64,000 nucleotides of DNA from Pokkaliibacter plantistimulans (GCF_046844695.1 NZ_CP177354.1:5084001-5148000), one strand, 5' to 3'; positions 45,724 to 54,677 are shown, numbered from the stretch's first letter. The notes: a model not told the origin generated them from the letters alone. Numbers and translations are program-made.

Positions 45724-46917
45724 TTAACGCACGTATTCCACTTCGATGTCGTAATCATCATCGTCGAAGTCATCATCGTCGAAGTCACTATCGCCAGCCT
45801 CTTTGTGAGCACGGCGCAATGCCTCAATACGCTGACGCGCCTCACGCTCAACCTGCAGACGCTCCTGCTCTCTGGCTGCTACCAGTTCAGGATTCTGCTC
45901 CTCAGCCTCGGCCTGCTCTTCGATCCACTCCATGATGGCATGACACAACGCCTGCGTACCGTCAGCGTTGATCGCAGAAATCCGGAATACCGGCCCCTGC
46001 CAGTCAAGCGCATCAATGACCGCCTGGCAGCGCTCGTCACGCTCATCATCCGGCACCATATCCAGCTTATTCAGCACCAGCCAGCGCTCACGCCCAACCA
46101 GAGTCTGACTGAATTTACCCAGCTCACTGACAATGACTTCCGCAGCTTCTGGTGGCGTTAATTCATCCCAGGGCGCCATATCAACGATATGCAGCAACAA
46201 ACGGGTACGCGCCAGGTGCTTGAGGAAGCGAATCCCCAATCCAGCCCCCTCAGCAGCCCCCTCAATCAATCCTGGTATGTCAGCCACCACAAAACTGCGA
46301 TGCTGCTGCACACGCACCACACCTAGATTAGGCACCAGCGTGGTGAACGGATAATCCGCCACTTTAGGCTTAGCAGAAGAGATAGAGCGAATAAAAGTTG
46401 ACTTGCCAGCATTAGGCAAACCTAACAAGCCGACATCAGCCAGCACTTTCAACTCCAGACGCAGGTTACGACTCTCTCCCGGCGTACCCTTGGTTGTCTG
46501 TCGAGGCGCCTGATTCACACTGGACTTGAAACGAGCATTACCCAAACCACGGAAACCGCCCTGCACCACCTTTATCCGCTGACCACCCACAGTCAGATCG
46601 CCGAGCACTTCCTCGGTATCTTCATCGATGATGGAAGTGCCAACGGGCACCTTGATGATCAGATCCTCGCCAGCCTTACCGGTACAATCCTTACCCTGCC
46701 CTGGCTGACCGCTTTCAGCGCGATACTGACGCACAAAGCGAAAATCAACCAGCGTGTTCAGGTTCTCATCAGCTTCCATCCAGACCGAACCACCATGACC
46801 GCCATCACCACCGTCAGGTCCGCCTTTTTCAATAAACTTCTCACGACGAAAACTCATACATCCGTTTCCGCCCTTACCAGCCTCAACAACAATGCTGGCC
46901 TCATCAACAAACTTCAT
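45724..46917 (-). CDS. obgE: Obg-family GTPase (ribosome assembly / stress)
   Basis: ObgE (397 aa) is an essential GTPase in 50S assembly and growth control. The glycine-rich Obg fold (EAGKGGNGCMSFRREKFIEKGG, GGDGGHGG) occupies residues 1-158. The G domain has GLPNAGKSTFI, the switch region DYPFTTLVPNLGVV, DIPGLIEGA and NKLD. The C-terminus is long and strongly acidic (DSDFDDDDFDDDDYD). It follows rplU-rpmA, the usual order. Confidence 0.97.
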   Translation of the reverse strand: MKFVDEASIVVEAGKGGNGCMSFRREKFIEKGGPDGGDGGHGGSVWMEADENLNTLVDFRFVRQYRAESGQPGQGKDCTGKAGEDLIIKVPVGTSIIDEDTEEVLGDLTVGGQRIKVVQGGFRGLGNARFKSSVNQAPRQTTKGTPGESRNLRLELKVLADVGLLGLPNAGKSTFIRSISSAKPKVADYPFTTLVPNLGVVRVQQHRSFVVADIPGLIEGAAEGAGLGIRFLKHLARTRLLLHIVDMAPWDELTPPEAAEVIVSELGKFSQTLVGRERWLVLNKLDMVPDDERDERCQAVIDALDWQGPVFRISAINADGTQALCHAIMEWIEEQAEAEEQNPELVAAREQERLQVEREARQRIEALRRAHKEAGDSDFDDDDFDDDDYDIEVEYVR

Positions 46918-47031
46918 AACTTACCTCTGTGCACTTCCGCCCCTGCCGCCCCGACGACACACCACGCCAACAGACAGAGTACAAATGCTTCACTAACCAA
47001 TTAATTTCGCGTCGGAACAGGGTACAGAAAC

Positions 47032-47062
47032 AAAAAAAGCCCCACCATAGGCAGAGCTTTTT
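47032..47062 (-). terminator. Terminator after rpmA
   Basis: Minus strand AAAAAGCTCTGCC-TAT-GGTGGGGCTTTTTTT is a stem with several G-T pairs and a T7 tail, between rpmA and obgE; obgE may therefore have an extra promoter or rely on read-through. Confidence 0.65.
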
Positions 47063-47082
47063 CCGTCCGCTGAGCGGAGCTA

Positions 47083-47340
47083 TCAAGCAGCTACGATAGA
47101 AACGTATTTACGCTTCTTCGGGCCCTTGACTTCAAACTTGACCACGCCGTCTGCCTTGGCAAACAGAGTGAAGTCTTTACCCAGACCAACATTAGTACCT
47201 GGATAGAACTGGGTACCACGCTGACGAACAATGATGTTACCAGCGTCTACCACCTGACCACCGAAACGCTTAACGCCAAGGCGTTTACTTTCGGAATCGC
47301 GACCGTTGCGAGAACTACCCGCGGCCTTCTTGTGAGCCAT
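47083..47340 (-). CDS. rpmA: 50S ribosomal protein L27
   Basis: L27 (85 aa) reaches towards the peptidyl transferase centre with its N-terminal tail. The sequence AHKKAAGSSRNGRDSESKRL and the block GNIIVRQRGTQFYPG are diagnostic. It follows rplU by 31 bases. Confidence 0.98.
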   Translation of the reverse strand: MAHKKAAGSSRNGRDSESKRLGVKRFGGQVVDAGNIIVRQRGTQFYPGTNVGLGKDFTLFAKADGVVKFEVKGPKKRKYVSIVAA

Positions 47341-47371
47341 TTAACTTTCCTCCGTTATTCAACAAGCGCCA

Positions 47372-47683
47372 TTAGGCATTGATGCCAGTGATTTTCACTT
47401 CAGTGAACCACTGACGATGACCAATGCGCTTCATGTGATGCTTACGGCGGCGGAACTTGATGGTAGTCACTTTCTCGCCACGACCGTGAGATACCACTTC
47501 AGCACTCACTTTCGCACCGTCAACTACAGGGGCGCCGATTTTAACGTCTTCGCCATTTGCAACCAGCAGCACCTTGTCGAACTCGACTGCTGCGCCAACA
47601 TCGGCGGTCAGCTTTTCGAGCTTCAGGGTTTCACCGGCTTTAACCCGGTACTGTTTGCCGCCGCTTACGATAACTGCGTACAT
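47372..47683 (-). CDS. rplU: 50S ribosomal protein L21
   Basis: L21 (103 aa) is a 23S rRNA-binding assembly protein. MYAVIVSGGKQYRVKAGETL and the C-terminal FRRRKHHMKRIGHRQWFTEVKI are diagnostic. The ATG at 47683 follows GGAG closely; the ORF's earlier in-frame start (47695) is not used. It is divergent from ispB, a common arrangement. Confidence 0.98.
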   Translation of the reverse strand: MYAVIVSGGKQYRVKAGETLKLEKLTADVGAAVEFDKVLLVANGEDVKIGAPVVDGAKVSAEVVSHGRGEKVTTIKFRRRKHHMKRIGHRQWFTEVKITGINA

Positions 47684-47862
47684 TGTCTTCTCCATGGTTT
47701 ACCTACCCGGCTACTAAGGGAAACCTACTTCTAATGGAAGCACCATATAATAGGGAGCGATTTCGGGCAGGTTTAGGGTGCGAAAGTGTACGCAAAATCA
47801 CCAGCCCACGCAAGCCGTAAATAGGCAAACCAGAAGTGGCGCAAACCTCGCAACCACCGTGC

Positions 47863-47891
47863 TTGACAGGGTACCCCCCCCTTCCTAGCAT
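47863..47891 (+). promoter_or_regulatory. Sigma70 promoter for ispB
   Basis: TTGACA (47863-47868), a 17-base spacer containing a run of C, and TAGCAT (47886-47891), 31 bases before the ispB ATG. Confidence 0.65.
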
Positions 47892-47921
47892 GGGTGCAGT
47901 TTTTCAGCTTCGAATACTCTC

Positions 47922-48890
47922 ATGCAGCCACAGCAACTACACTCCGTCGTCGCCGACGAATTTGCCGCCGTCAACCAGTGCATTCTCCAGCATCTGCATT
48001 CAGAGGTAGCGCTGGTCGAGACCATTGGTCACTACATCATTAATAGTGGCGGCAAGCGCGTTCGCCCGCTGCTGACACTACTCACAGCCATGGCTTGCGA
48101 GTATCAGGGGAAAGATCACATCCCTCTGGCCGCCATTATCGAATTTATTCATACAGCCACGCTCTTACATGACGATGTGGTGGACACCTCCGATATGCGT
48201 CGCGGTCGCCCGACAGCTAACGCAGAATGGGGCAACGCCCCCAGTGTTCTGGTGGGGGACTTCCTCTACTCACGCTCGTTCCAGATGCTGGTAGCCATCG
48301 GCAATATGGACATCATGAAAACCATCTCCCACGCCACCAATGTTATTGCCGAAGGCGAGGTGTTGCAGCTGCTCAACTGCAACAATCCAGACACAACCGA
48401 AGCCGATTACATGCGTGTGATCCATGGCAAGACAGCCATGCTGTTTGAGGCCAGTGCGCTTGCAGCCGCCCAGTTAAGCGGCGCCTCTGCCAGCGCCTGC
48501 GATGCTCTGCAGCGCTACGGACGCCATCTGGGGGCTGCCTTCCAGCTGATGGACGACATTCTTGATTACACAGGCAATGCCGAAGAGATGGGCAAGAACG
48601 TCGGTGATGACCTGGCTGAAGGCAAGCCTACCCTGCCATTGATCTACGCCATGCGCACTCTGGCCGAAGATGAGGCGCAGCTTATTCGTAACGCTATTGA
48701 GCACGGTGGCCTTGAGCAGCTGGATCGCATTACTGCCTGTGTACGCGACTGTGGCGCTCTGGACTACACCGTGCGCAAGGCCGAAGAAGAGCGTGACCTT
48801 GCTCTGGAGTGTCTGGCTTTTCTGCCTGAGTCTACCTATAAGGCCGCAATGATCAATCTTGCCCACGCCGCTGTGCGGCGCAGCAAATAA
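47922..48890 (+). CDS. ispB: Octaprenyl diphosphate synthase
   Basis: IspB (322 aa) elongates farnesyl diphosphate to the polyprenyl side chain of ubiquinone/menaquinone. The first Asp-rich motif is LLHDDVVDTSDMRRG, the second is QLMDDILDYTG, and GGKRVRPLL is the substrate-binding block. The small residues before the first motif fit long-chain products, but chain length cannot be fixed by eye. Divergent from rplU. Confidence 0.95.
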   Translation: MQPQQLHSVVADEFAAVNQCILQHLHSEVALVETIGHYIINSGGKRVRPLLTLLTAMACEYQGKDHIPLAAIIEFIHTATLLHDDVVDTSDMRRGRPTANAEWGNAPSVLVGDFLYSRSFQMLVAIGNMDIMKTISHATNVIAEGEVLQLLNCNNPDTTEADYMRVIHGKTAMLFEASALAAAQLSGASASACDALQRYGRHLGAAFQLMDDILDYTGNAEEMGKNVGDDLAEGKPTLPLIYAMRTLAEDEAQLIRNAIEHGGLEQLDRITACVRDCGALDYTVRKAEEERDLALECLAFLPESTYKAAMINLAHAAVRRSK

Positions 48891-48950
48891 GCATCCATTC
48901 ACATTGCCTCTGCCATCACTAGCCGAGGATGTATATAATGGCGGTTTATT

Positions 48951-48996
48951 TGTCAGCCGATAGAAAAATATCACTGTTGCCGCTGACAAAGTTAAA
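48951..48996. repeat. Inverted repeat upstream of fabA
   Basis: TTTGTCAGC (48949-48957) and GCTGACAAA (48982-48990) form a perfect 9-base inverted repeat about 30 bases before the fabA start, downstream of a TATAAT box (48934-48939). It could be an operator or a leader hairpin. Confidence 0.45.
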
Positions 48997-49019
48997 TAAG
49001 GAATGGAAAGTAAATATCG

Positions 49020-49535
49020 ATGACCAGACCCTCCTCTTTTACCCGTGAAGAGCTACTTCAGTGTGGCCATGGTGAGATGTTCGGCCCAGGCAACGCTCAG
49101 CTGCCAATCGGTAACATGCTGATGCTGGACCGAGTCACTCATATCTCCGAAGTCGGTGGTGATTTCGGCAAAGGGGAAATCGTCGCAGAGCTGGACATCA
49201 ACCCTGACCTTTGGTTCTTTGGCTGCCACTTCCCTGGCGATCCTGTGATGCCCGGCTGCCTGGGTCTCGACGCCATGTGGCAGATCGTTGGCTTCTTCCT
49301 TGCGTGGAAAGGCAACCCTGGTCGCGGCCGCGCTTTGGGTGCTGGCGAAGTACGCTTTTTTGGCCAGGTACTGCCAACTGCCAAAACCGTCAGCTATCGA
49401 CTTAACCTGAAGCGTGTTATCGAGCGCAAACTGGTCATGGGTATTGCCGATGGCCATATGTATGTAGACGGACGCGAGATTTACAGTGCGAAGGATCTGC
49501 GTGTAGGTCTGTTTACCACTACCGACCAATTCTGA
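49020..49535 (+). CDS. fabA: 3-hydroxydecanoyl-ACP dehydratase/isomerase
   Basis: FabA (171 aa) dehydrates 3-hydroxydecanoyl-ACP and isomerises the product to cis-3-decenoyl-ACP, the branch point to unsaturated fatty acids. The catalytic His70 (FFGCHFPGDPVMPG) and Asp84 (CLGLDAMWQ) occupy the same numbers as in E. coli FabA. It is followed by fabB after 56 bases, the usual pair in Pseudomonas-type genomes. Confidence 0.98.
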   Translation: MTRPSSFTREELLQCGHGEMFGPGNAQLPIGNMLMLDRVTHISEVGGDFGKGEIVAELDINPDLWFFGCHFPGDPVMPGCLGLDAMWQIVGFFLAWKGNPGRGRALGAGEVRFFGQVLPTAKTVSYRLNLKRVIERKLVMGIADGHMYVDGREIYSAKDLRVGLFTTTDQF

Positions 49536-49562
49536 TCCTGCCCTGGCACGTTCGAGTGCTGG

Positions 49563-49577
49563 GTCAAGTTACTTGAC
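49563..49577. promoter_or_regulatory. 15-bp perfect palindrome between fabA and fabB
   Basis: GTCAAGT-T-ACTTGAC (7-1-7) lies 15 bases before the fabB ATG. It is a candidate operator for a TetR-type fatty-acid regulator; I did not recognise the consensus. Confidence 0.5.
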
Positions 49578-49591
49578 ATGAGGGCGCTTTA

Positions 49592-50806
49592 ATGCGACGC
49601 GTTGTTGTTACCGGAATGGGTATCGTGTCCTGCCTGGGCAACGATAAGGCTACTGTACTGGACTCTCTGCAGCAGGGCCGTTCCGGCATTTCCTTTCAAC
49701 CTGAATATGCAGAAATGGGCTTTCGTAGCCATATTGCCGGCCGTCCGGACGTCAATCTGGATGAAGCCATTGACCGTAAACTGCGTCGCTTCATGGGTGA
49801 CGCAGCAGGCTTTGCCTATCTGTCGATGGCACAGGCTATTGAAGATGCTGGCCTCAGCCCAGAAATGGTTTCCAGTGAACGGACCGGTCTGATTGCAGGC
49901 TCCGGTGGTGCCTCATCCGCCAATATCATCGAGTCTGGCGACTTGGCGCGCGAAAAAGGCGTGCGCAAAGTTGGCCCCTATCGTGTTACCCGCACCATGG
50001 GCAGCACTGTATCGGCATGTTTGGCGACCCCCTTCAAAATCAAGGGTGTGAACTACTCCATCACCTCAGCCTGTGCCACCAGCGCACACTGTATCGGCAA
50101 TGGTATGGAGCTGATCCAACTGGGTAAGCAAGACATCGTGTTTGCGGGTGGCGGTGAAGAACTGCACTGGGCGCAAACGGTGCTGTTCGATGCAATGGGC
50201 GCCTTGTCTACCAAATACAACGAAACCCCAGAAAAAGCCTCCCGCGCGTACGATGTTGACCGTGACGGTTTCATCATTGCTGGCGGTGGAGGCATGCTGG
50301 TTCTTGAAGAACTGGAACACGCCAAAGCGCGCGGCGCCAAAATCTACGCTGAACTGGTAGGTTATGGCGCAACCTCTGATGGCTACGATATGGTTGCACC
50401 GTCTGGCGAAGGTGCCAAACGCTGCATGCATCAGGCGATGACAGGCCTGGATATACCTATCGACTATATCAATGCCCACGGCACCAGCACCCCAGTGGGT
50501 GATGTCGCCGAAATGAAGGCAGTGATGGCAGTCTTTGGCGACAACATGCCTCCTGTTACATCCACCAAGTCTCTGTCTGGCCATTCGCTAGGCGCAGCTG
50601 GCGTACAGGAAGCTATCTACAGCCTGTTAATGATGGAAAACAACTTTATTGCTGGCTCTGCCAACATCGACAACCTTGACCCTGCTCTGGCCGGTGCCAA
50701 CATTCCTGTCTCCAACAGAGAGCAGGTGTTGAACTGCATCATGTCCAACAGCTTCGGCTTTGGTGGCACTAATGCTACGCTGATTTTCAGACGCTACCAG
50801 GGCTAA
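49592..50806 (+). CDS. fabB: 3-oxoacyl-ACP synthase I
   Basis: FabB (404 aa) elongates unsaturated acyl-ACPs from the FabA product. The nucleophile Cys161 is in ITSACATSAHCIG, the two His residues are in NAHGTSTPVGD and SLSGHSLGAAG, and the C-terminal SNSFGFGGTNATLIF is typical. Forms a unit with fabA and ends in a strong terminator. Confidence 0.98.
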   Translation: MRRVVVTGMGIVSCLGNDKATVLDSLQQGRSGISFQPEYAEMGFRSHIAGRPDVNLDEAIDRKLRRFMGDAAGFAYLSMAQAIEDAGLSPEMVSSERTGLIAGSGGASSANIIESGDLAREKGVRKVGPYRVTRTMGSTVSACLATPFKIKGVNYSITSACATSAHCIGNGMELIQLGKQDIVFAGGGEELHWAQTVLFDAMGALSTKYNETPEKASRAYDVDRDGFIIAGGGGMLVLEELEHAKARGAKIYAELVGYGATSDGYDMVAPSGEGAKRCMHQAMTGLDIPIDYINAHGTSTPVGDVAEMKAVMAVFGDNMPPVTSTKSLSGHSLGAAGVQEAIYSLLMMENNFIAGSANIDNLDPALAGANIPVSNREQVLNCIMSNSFGFGGTNATLIFRRYQG

Positions 50807-50833
50807 CCCTGCACGCACTCCGACGCTCAGCAA

Positions 50834-50868
50834 ACAACAACCCCGCAGATGCGGGGTTGTTGTTTTTC
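50834..50868 (+). terminator. Rho-independent terminator after fabB
   Basis: AACAACCCCGC-AGAT-GCGGGGTTGTTGTTTTT, 28 bases past the fabB stop. Confidence 0.95.
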
Positions 50869-50893
50869 ATAGCCACCAAAAACAGCCCATCCC

Positions 50894-51820
50894 TTACCAT
50901 TGACGCCGCAGATGCCCCTGACCCGGCGGTGGTGGTAGCTGACGTGGAAAAGGTGGATGCTGCATGCGCAGGTGAGTCAGCGTCAATGGTGTACCGCGGA
51001 AACACCCCAGAGTATAGGGATATTCTTCCGTCATGACGTAGTGATACATAGTGACTTCCTGACCATTCCAGCGAACCTTACTTGTCCGCCCGTGACAGGC
51101 ATCAAGATCCGCATTGGTCAGCTGCCGCCCTTGCTCATCCCACATACTGTAGATACCAAATCCGTCCAGCGCATAACCCAGTAACTGGGCAGGCTGCTGG
51201 CTGCCCGACAGGCAGTCACTCGGTCCATGGTAGTGATACGCTCCCTGTTCCTGCGGATGCCCCTGGCAACTGTCCTGCACCTCATGCGCTACCGCATCAC
51301 GCCCAAGATCATCCAGGGCATTAAAGATCGCCACCCCATTGAGCGCGATACCAATCGGCCCCATCGGCAGGCAGGAAGCCTGAGCTGCCAGTATTGGCTG
51401 CCAGGGAAGGTCATACGTCACAGTCTGAGCGCGGATACGGTTTGGGTTGCGGTCATAACGAAAGGCAGGATCACTCTGTGCTATGGGAAACTGCCCCGTC
51501 GGCGCATTAACAGGCAGGCCATTGCCTTCGACATGACGCTGCTGCACCACACCAGCGATAACTTCGCTGATATTGATGTAAGCTTCATGCCAGTAGCGCC
51601 GCCCCTGCACCATCGGTTTCTGTATTGGATCCCAGTGATCGCCGACAATCCAGGGTGTTGGCCCCATGGCACCGCGCCCACGATGCTCCGACTGACAGGC
51701 CATCACATAGCCAGCCTGTGGTATTTGGCTGACCTTGCCATCCCCCAAGGGTAAGGTATGCGCCAGCGCAGTAGCAGCGGACCAGAAACACGCCCATCCC
51801 CACAACCAACGACACATCAT
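50894..51820 (-). CDS. YHYH-domain secreted protein
   Basis: About 308 residues with an N-terminal signal-like segment (MCRWLWGWACFWSAATALAH). The YHYH family core is visible: GIALNGVAIFNALDDLGRDA, the eponymous GAYHYHGPSDCL and GYALDGFGIYSMWDEQG, with GRTSKV...MYHYVMTEEYPY at the end. Conserved His and Cys residues suggest metal binding or redox, but no function is known to me. Two adjacent Mets (51820, 51817) could be the start. It is monocistronic and convergent with fabB. Confidence 0.8.
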   Translation of the reverse strand: MMCRWLWGWACFWSAATALAHTLPLGDGKVSQIPQAGYVMACQSEHRGRGAMGPTPWIVGDHWDPIQKPMVQGRRYWHEAYINISEVIAGVVQQRHVEGNGLPVNAPTGQFPIAQSDPAFRYDRNPNRIRAQTVTYDLPWQPILAAQASCLPMGPIGIALNGVAIFNALDDLGRDAVAHEVQDSCQGHPQEQGAYHYHGPSDCLSGSQQPAQLLGYALDGFGIYSMWDEQGRQLTNADLDACHGRTSKVRWNGQEVTMYHYVMTEEYPYTLGCFRGTPLTLTHLRMQHPPFPRQLPPPPGQGHLRRQW

Positions 51821-52035
51821 GCATCCCTCCTCACTGGCCATGCGGTAACAACATGGCCGACTACCTCATGTTGTTACACCTTAGCCAGCAGCAAGCGTAA
51901 ATGCCAAGCCGAATCACCACCACCATGCTCTTGCAAGAGTGCAGCTGATGACAGAGGAGAAGGACAAGTAGCGAGGTGGCAAGGAGAAAAGAGCGGGAAG
52001 GGGATTCCCTTCCCGGCCCGGAATGCGTTATCTCA
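51821..52035. other. Short intergenic region, no gene seen
   Basis: This 215-base interval lies upstream of the YHYH gene and beyond the end of the acyltransferase; no ORF, promoter or clear hairpin could be supported. Confidence 0.3.
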
Positions 52036-52773
52036 TCATCCCGGTAGATGCTGAGGCATAGCCTTCAGCTGAGCCTGCATCCAGTCGACAGCCTGAGAAT
52101 GCACCTCATCGGTGGTTTTACCAACCGTATCGATAGGAGCTCCCAGCACGATCTGAATCGTGCCCGGAAACTTGATAAAGCGTTTGTTAGGCCAGCAGGT
52201 ACCCGCATTATGAACTAACGGCAGCAACGGCACCCCTGAAGAGCACGCCAGTACCGTTCCGCTTTTCGAATAGGTACCTTCTACACCGGGATCAAGCCGA
52301 GTCCCCTGCGGGAAGATCAACAACCCCTCACCGGCTCCCAGCCGCTCTTTACCCTGCTTGAGAATCTGCTTCAGAGCATTGGCCTTCTGTGACCGATCAA
52401 TAGCGATGGGGCGCAACAGCCGCAGAGCCCAGCCAAAGAATGGCACGGACAGCAGCTCTTTTTTCAGCACGGTCACCAGAGCACGTGGCAAAGTTTGTAA
52501 GTAGAACGTTTCCCACTGGCTCTGGTGATTACTGATGAGCACAAAGGCACCATCTCTGGGCAAATGCTCCATTCCGGTCACCTGATAACGTACACCACAA
52601 GAGATGCGCAGCCACCACAGGAAGAAACGGTTAAATAACACCACCAGAGGGTGACGCAGCCGATAGGGCACCCAGACAAAAAACACAACACAGATCAGTG
52701 AGTAGCTGATTACCGTGGGGAAATATCCCAGGTAAAAAATGCAGGTACGCAATCCAGCGATCAAGGCTGCCAT
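52036..52773 (-). CDS. 1-acyl-sn-glycerol-3-phosphate acyltransferase (PlsC family)
   Basis: The 245-residue membrane acyltransferase of phospholipid synthesis has an N-terminal hydrophobic region (YSLICVVFFVWV), the catalytic motif SNHQSQWE (NHx4-acid, Glu instead of the usual Asp), the substrate-binding RPIAIDRSQ and the FPQGTR block. It probably makes phosphatidic acid. It follows a second, unusual acyltransferase by 14 bases, so the two may act together. Confidence 0.88.
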   Translation of the reverse strand: MAALIAGLRTCIFYLGYFPTVISYSLICVVFFVWVPYRLRHPLVVLFNRFFLWWLRISCGVRYQVTGMEHLPRDGAFVLISNHQSQWETFYLQTLPRALVTVLKKELLSVPFFGWALRLLRPIAIDRSQKANALKQILKQGKERLGAGEGLLIFPQGTRLDPGVEGTYSKSGTVLACSSGVPLLPLVHNAGTCWPNKRFIKFPGTIQIVLGAPIDTVGKTTDEVHSQAVDWMQAQLKAMPQHLPG

Positions 52774-52787
52774 ACAACCGGTCTCCC

Positions 52788-53924
52788 TTACTGTTGTTCC
52801 AGCGCCAGCTTACGCCGCACCGGAGCGGCATACATTTCCAGAAAGAATGCCCGCTGCCCTTCCGACAATCCCTCCAGACGCTCATCAAAGGTCGTCTGCT
52901 GCTCTGCTGAAGCTGCTTGTTGAGTACTGACACCCAGACGTTTGGCTGCAGTCAGGTTGGAGCCGTGCATGAAGTAATTATCCAGAATCTGACGATCAAT
53001 CAGTTCTGCCAATTCTTCCGGTGAGGCCGGCGGCTCAACAATTTCATCACCGAAGGCCACATGCACCTGACCTTTGAAGCCGACGATACCGCGAACAATG
53101 CTCTGGATATCCTCAAACTGAGACTTCTCATAACCTCCCTGCTCGGCCAGGGCGTAGAGTTCACGCGCCATGGACTGATCACAGGGATTGTACTCATAGG
53201 AGATACTGACAGGCACAATATGCAGACGCTGCATGGCCTCAGCAAAACTCAGACCTTCCTTCTTACGGAACATGTAGAACATCTTAATGATGGCCGGATC
53301 CGTCAGATCCTTGCCGTCTTTTGCCCGTCCTTCCCGCTGTGCAATCCAGATGGAGTGGCCATCGGCAATGGAGCTGTCGATGTAAGTAGACAGCTGCAAG
53401 TAGGTTGCCATCATCTCCCGCACGCCTTTGGCTGAACGCTTGACGATAAAACTCTTGTTCAGCCGCATCAGATCACTGACATACGGTTTACGCAGCAGGT
53501 TATCACCAATAGCGATGCGTACCGTATCGTGCTGGTTGTGCCACAGAGCATAGTTGACGAAGGCCGGGTCCATGGCGATATCGCGATGGTTGGAGATAAA
53601 CAGATAAGCCTTGCCGGGCTGCAGCTTATCAATCCCGGTGACCGTCAGGCCGGTAGTGCTTTTATGGATCATCCGATCCATATAAAAGGAGACGATGCGC
53701 TGAAAATCGCGAATATTGCCAATCTTGCTCGCTTGCCGACGCAGAGCAAAGGCCACCGCCGGATTAAGCAACCAGCCGAGATAATTACGCAGTTTGGGAT
53801 ACTTGAAGCGTACTATGGCATCAATAAACTCTTGATCAGCCAGAATCCGGGCGATGACCTCCTTGACCTCGCCATCCTCGTAGGGACGGATATCCTGAAA
53901 GGCTTCACTCAGGGATGATGTCAT
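52788..53924 (-). CDS. Glycerol acyltransferase-like protein
   Basis: The protein is 378 aa and belongs to the PlsC-like superfamily, but it is longer than PlsC and carries a modified motif, ISNHRDIAMDPAFVNY, plus REGRAKDG in place of the EGTR block. An N-terminal extension (residues 1-110) precedes the catalytic domain. The substrate cannot be inferred. It is immediately upstream of the PlsC-family gene on the same strand. Confidence 0.75.
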   Translation of the reverse strand: MTSSLSEAFQDIRPYEDGEVKEVIARILADQEFIDAIVRFKYPKLRNYLGWLLNPAVAFALRRQASKIGNIRDFQRIVSFYMDRMIHKSTTGLTVTGIDKLQPGKAYLFISNHRDIAMDPAFVNYALWHNQHDTVRIAIGDNLLRKPYVSDLMRLNKSFIVKRSAKGVREMMATYLQLSTYIDSSIADGHSIWIAQREGRAKDGKDLTDPAIIKMFYMFRKKEGLSFAEAMQRLHIVPVSISYEYNPCDQSMARELYALAEQGGYEKSQFEDIQSIVRGIVGFKGQVHVAFGDEIVEPPASPEELAELIDRQILDNYFMHGSNLTAAKRLGVSTQQAASAEQQTTFDERLEGLSEGQRAFFLEMYAAPVRRKLALEQQ

Positions 53925-54151
53925 CTTGCTCCTCTTTACCTACTAAACTGAAGACCGATATGGTTGTTGTCGTAACGGCCCTTGAATAAGGTGGGGCATT
54001 TTAAAGCAAAGCCGACCATATAACAGCACCGTCATATCGGCATCCAGCAATTTTCGCTATTATCGCCACAATCTTGGCGCCATAACCTGATATTGTGGCG
54101 TACTGTAATCATCATGAACTTCTCTCACATCAGGCAACTCAAGGAACCTGC

Positions 54152-54535
54152 ATGTATATCGCCTTCAAACACAGCCATATGCTGTTCGCTTTTCTCAGCA
54201 TCTTTCTTTTTACCCTGCGCGGAATGTGGATGCTGCGTCGCTCGCCGATGCTGGAAAAGAAGTGGGTCAGGATTCTGCCACACATTATTGACACCCTGTT
54301 GCTGGTCACCGCTATCGGCCTAGTTGTGCAACTGGGTATCTATCCCTTCCAGAGTGGCGCCGGTTGGCTAACTGCCAAGCTGCTGGGACTGATTGCTTAC
54401 ATCGTCCTGGGTACCGTCGCCCTTAAGCGTGGAAAAACCTATGCCAGCAGGGTGATAGCCCTTTTCGCCTGCTGGCTGATACTGGCTTACATCGTCTCCG
54501 TTGCACTGAGCAAGTCGCCGCTGCCATGGAGCTGA
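54152..54535 (+). CDS. SirB-family inner-membrane protein
   Basis: The 127-residue protein consists almost entirely of four membrane helices (LFAFLSIFLFTLRGMW, IIDTLLLVTAIGLVVQL, LLGLIAYIVLGTVAL and VIALFACWLILAYIVSVAL), as in the SirB2 family. The start MYIAFKHSHML at 54152, after AAGGAACC, is preferred to the earlier Met (54095). SirB is linked to virulence-regulator control in Salmonella only by name; the function here is unknown. Confidence 0.75.
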   Translation: MYIAFKHSHMLFAFLSIFLFTLRGMWMLRRSPMLEKKWVRILPHIIDTLLLVTAIGLVVQLGIYPFQSGAGWLTAKLLGLIAYIVLGTVALKRGKTYASRVIALFACWLILAYIVSVALSKSPLPWS

Positions 54536-54597
54536 GCTGACAGACGCTACGACGAAGCAGCTGCTCACCTCCAGGGGCGGGTACACTGGACGAAGAA

Positions 54598-54634
54598 ATG
54601 AAAAAGCCGCACTGTTGCGGCATTTTCATTTTCG
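54598..54634. terminator. Bidirectional terminator between SirB-like and RmlD-like genes
   Basis: GAAATGAAAAAGCCGCA-CTG-TTGCGGCATTTTCATTTTC is a near-perfect inverted repeat with T-rich and A-rich flanks between convergent genes. Confidence 0.75.
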
Positions 54635-54677
54635 ATCCGGTATTGCTGCCACAAAGCGTGACAGCGGCTTAGCCTAT

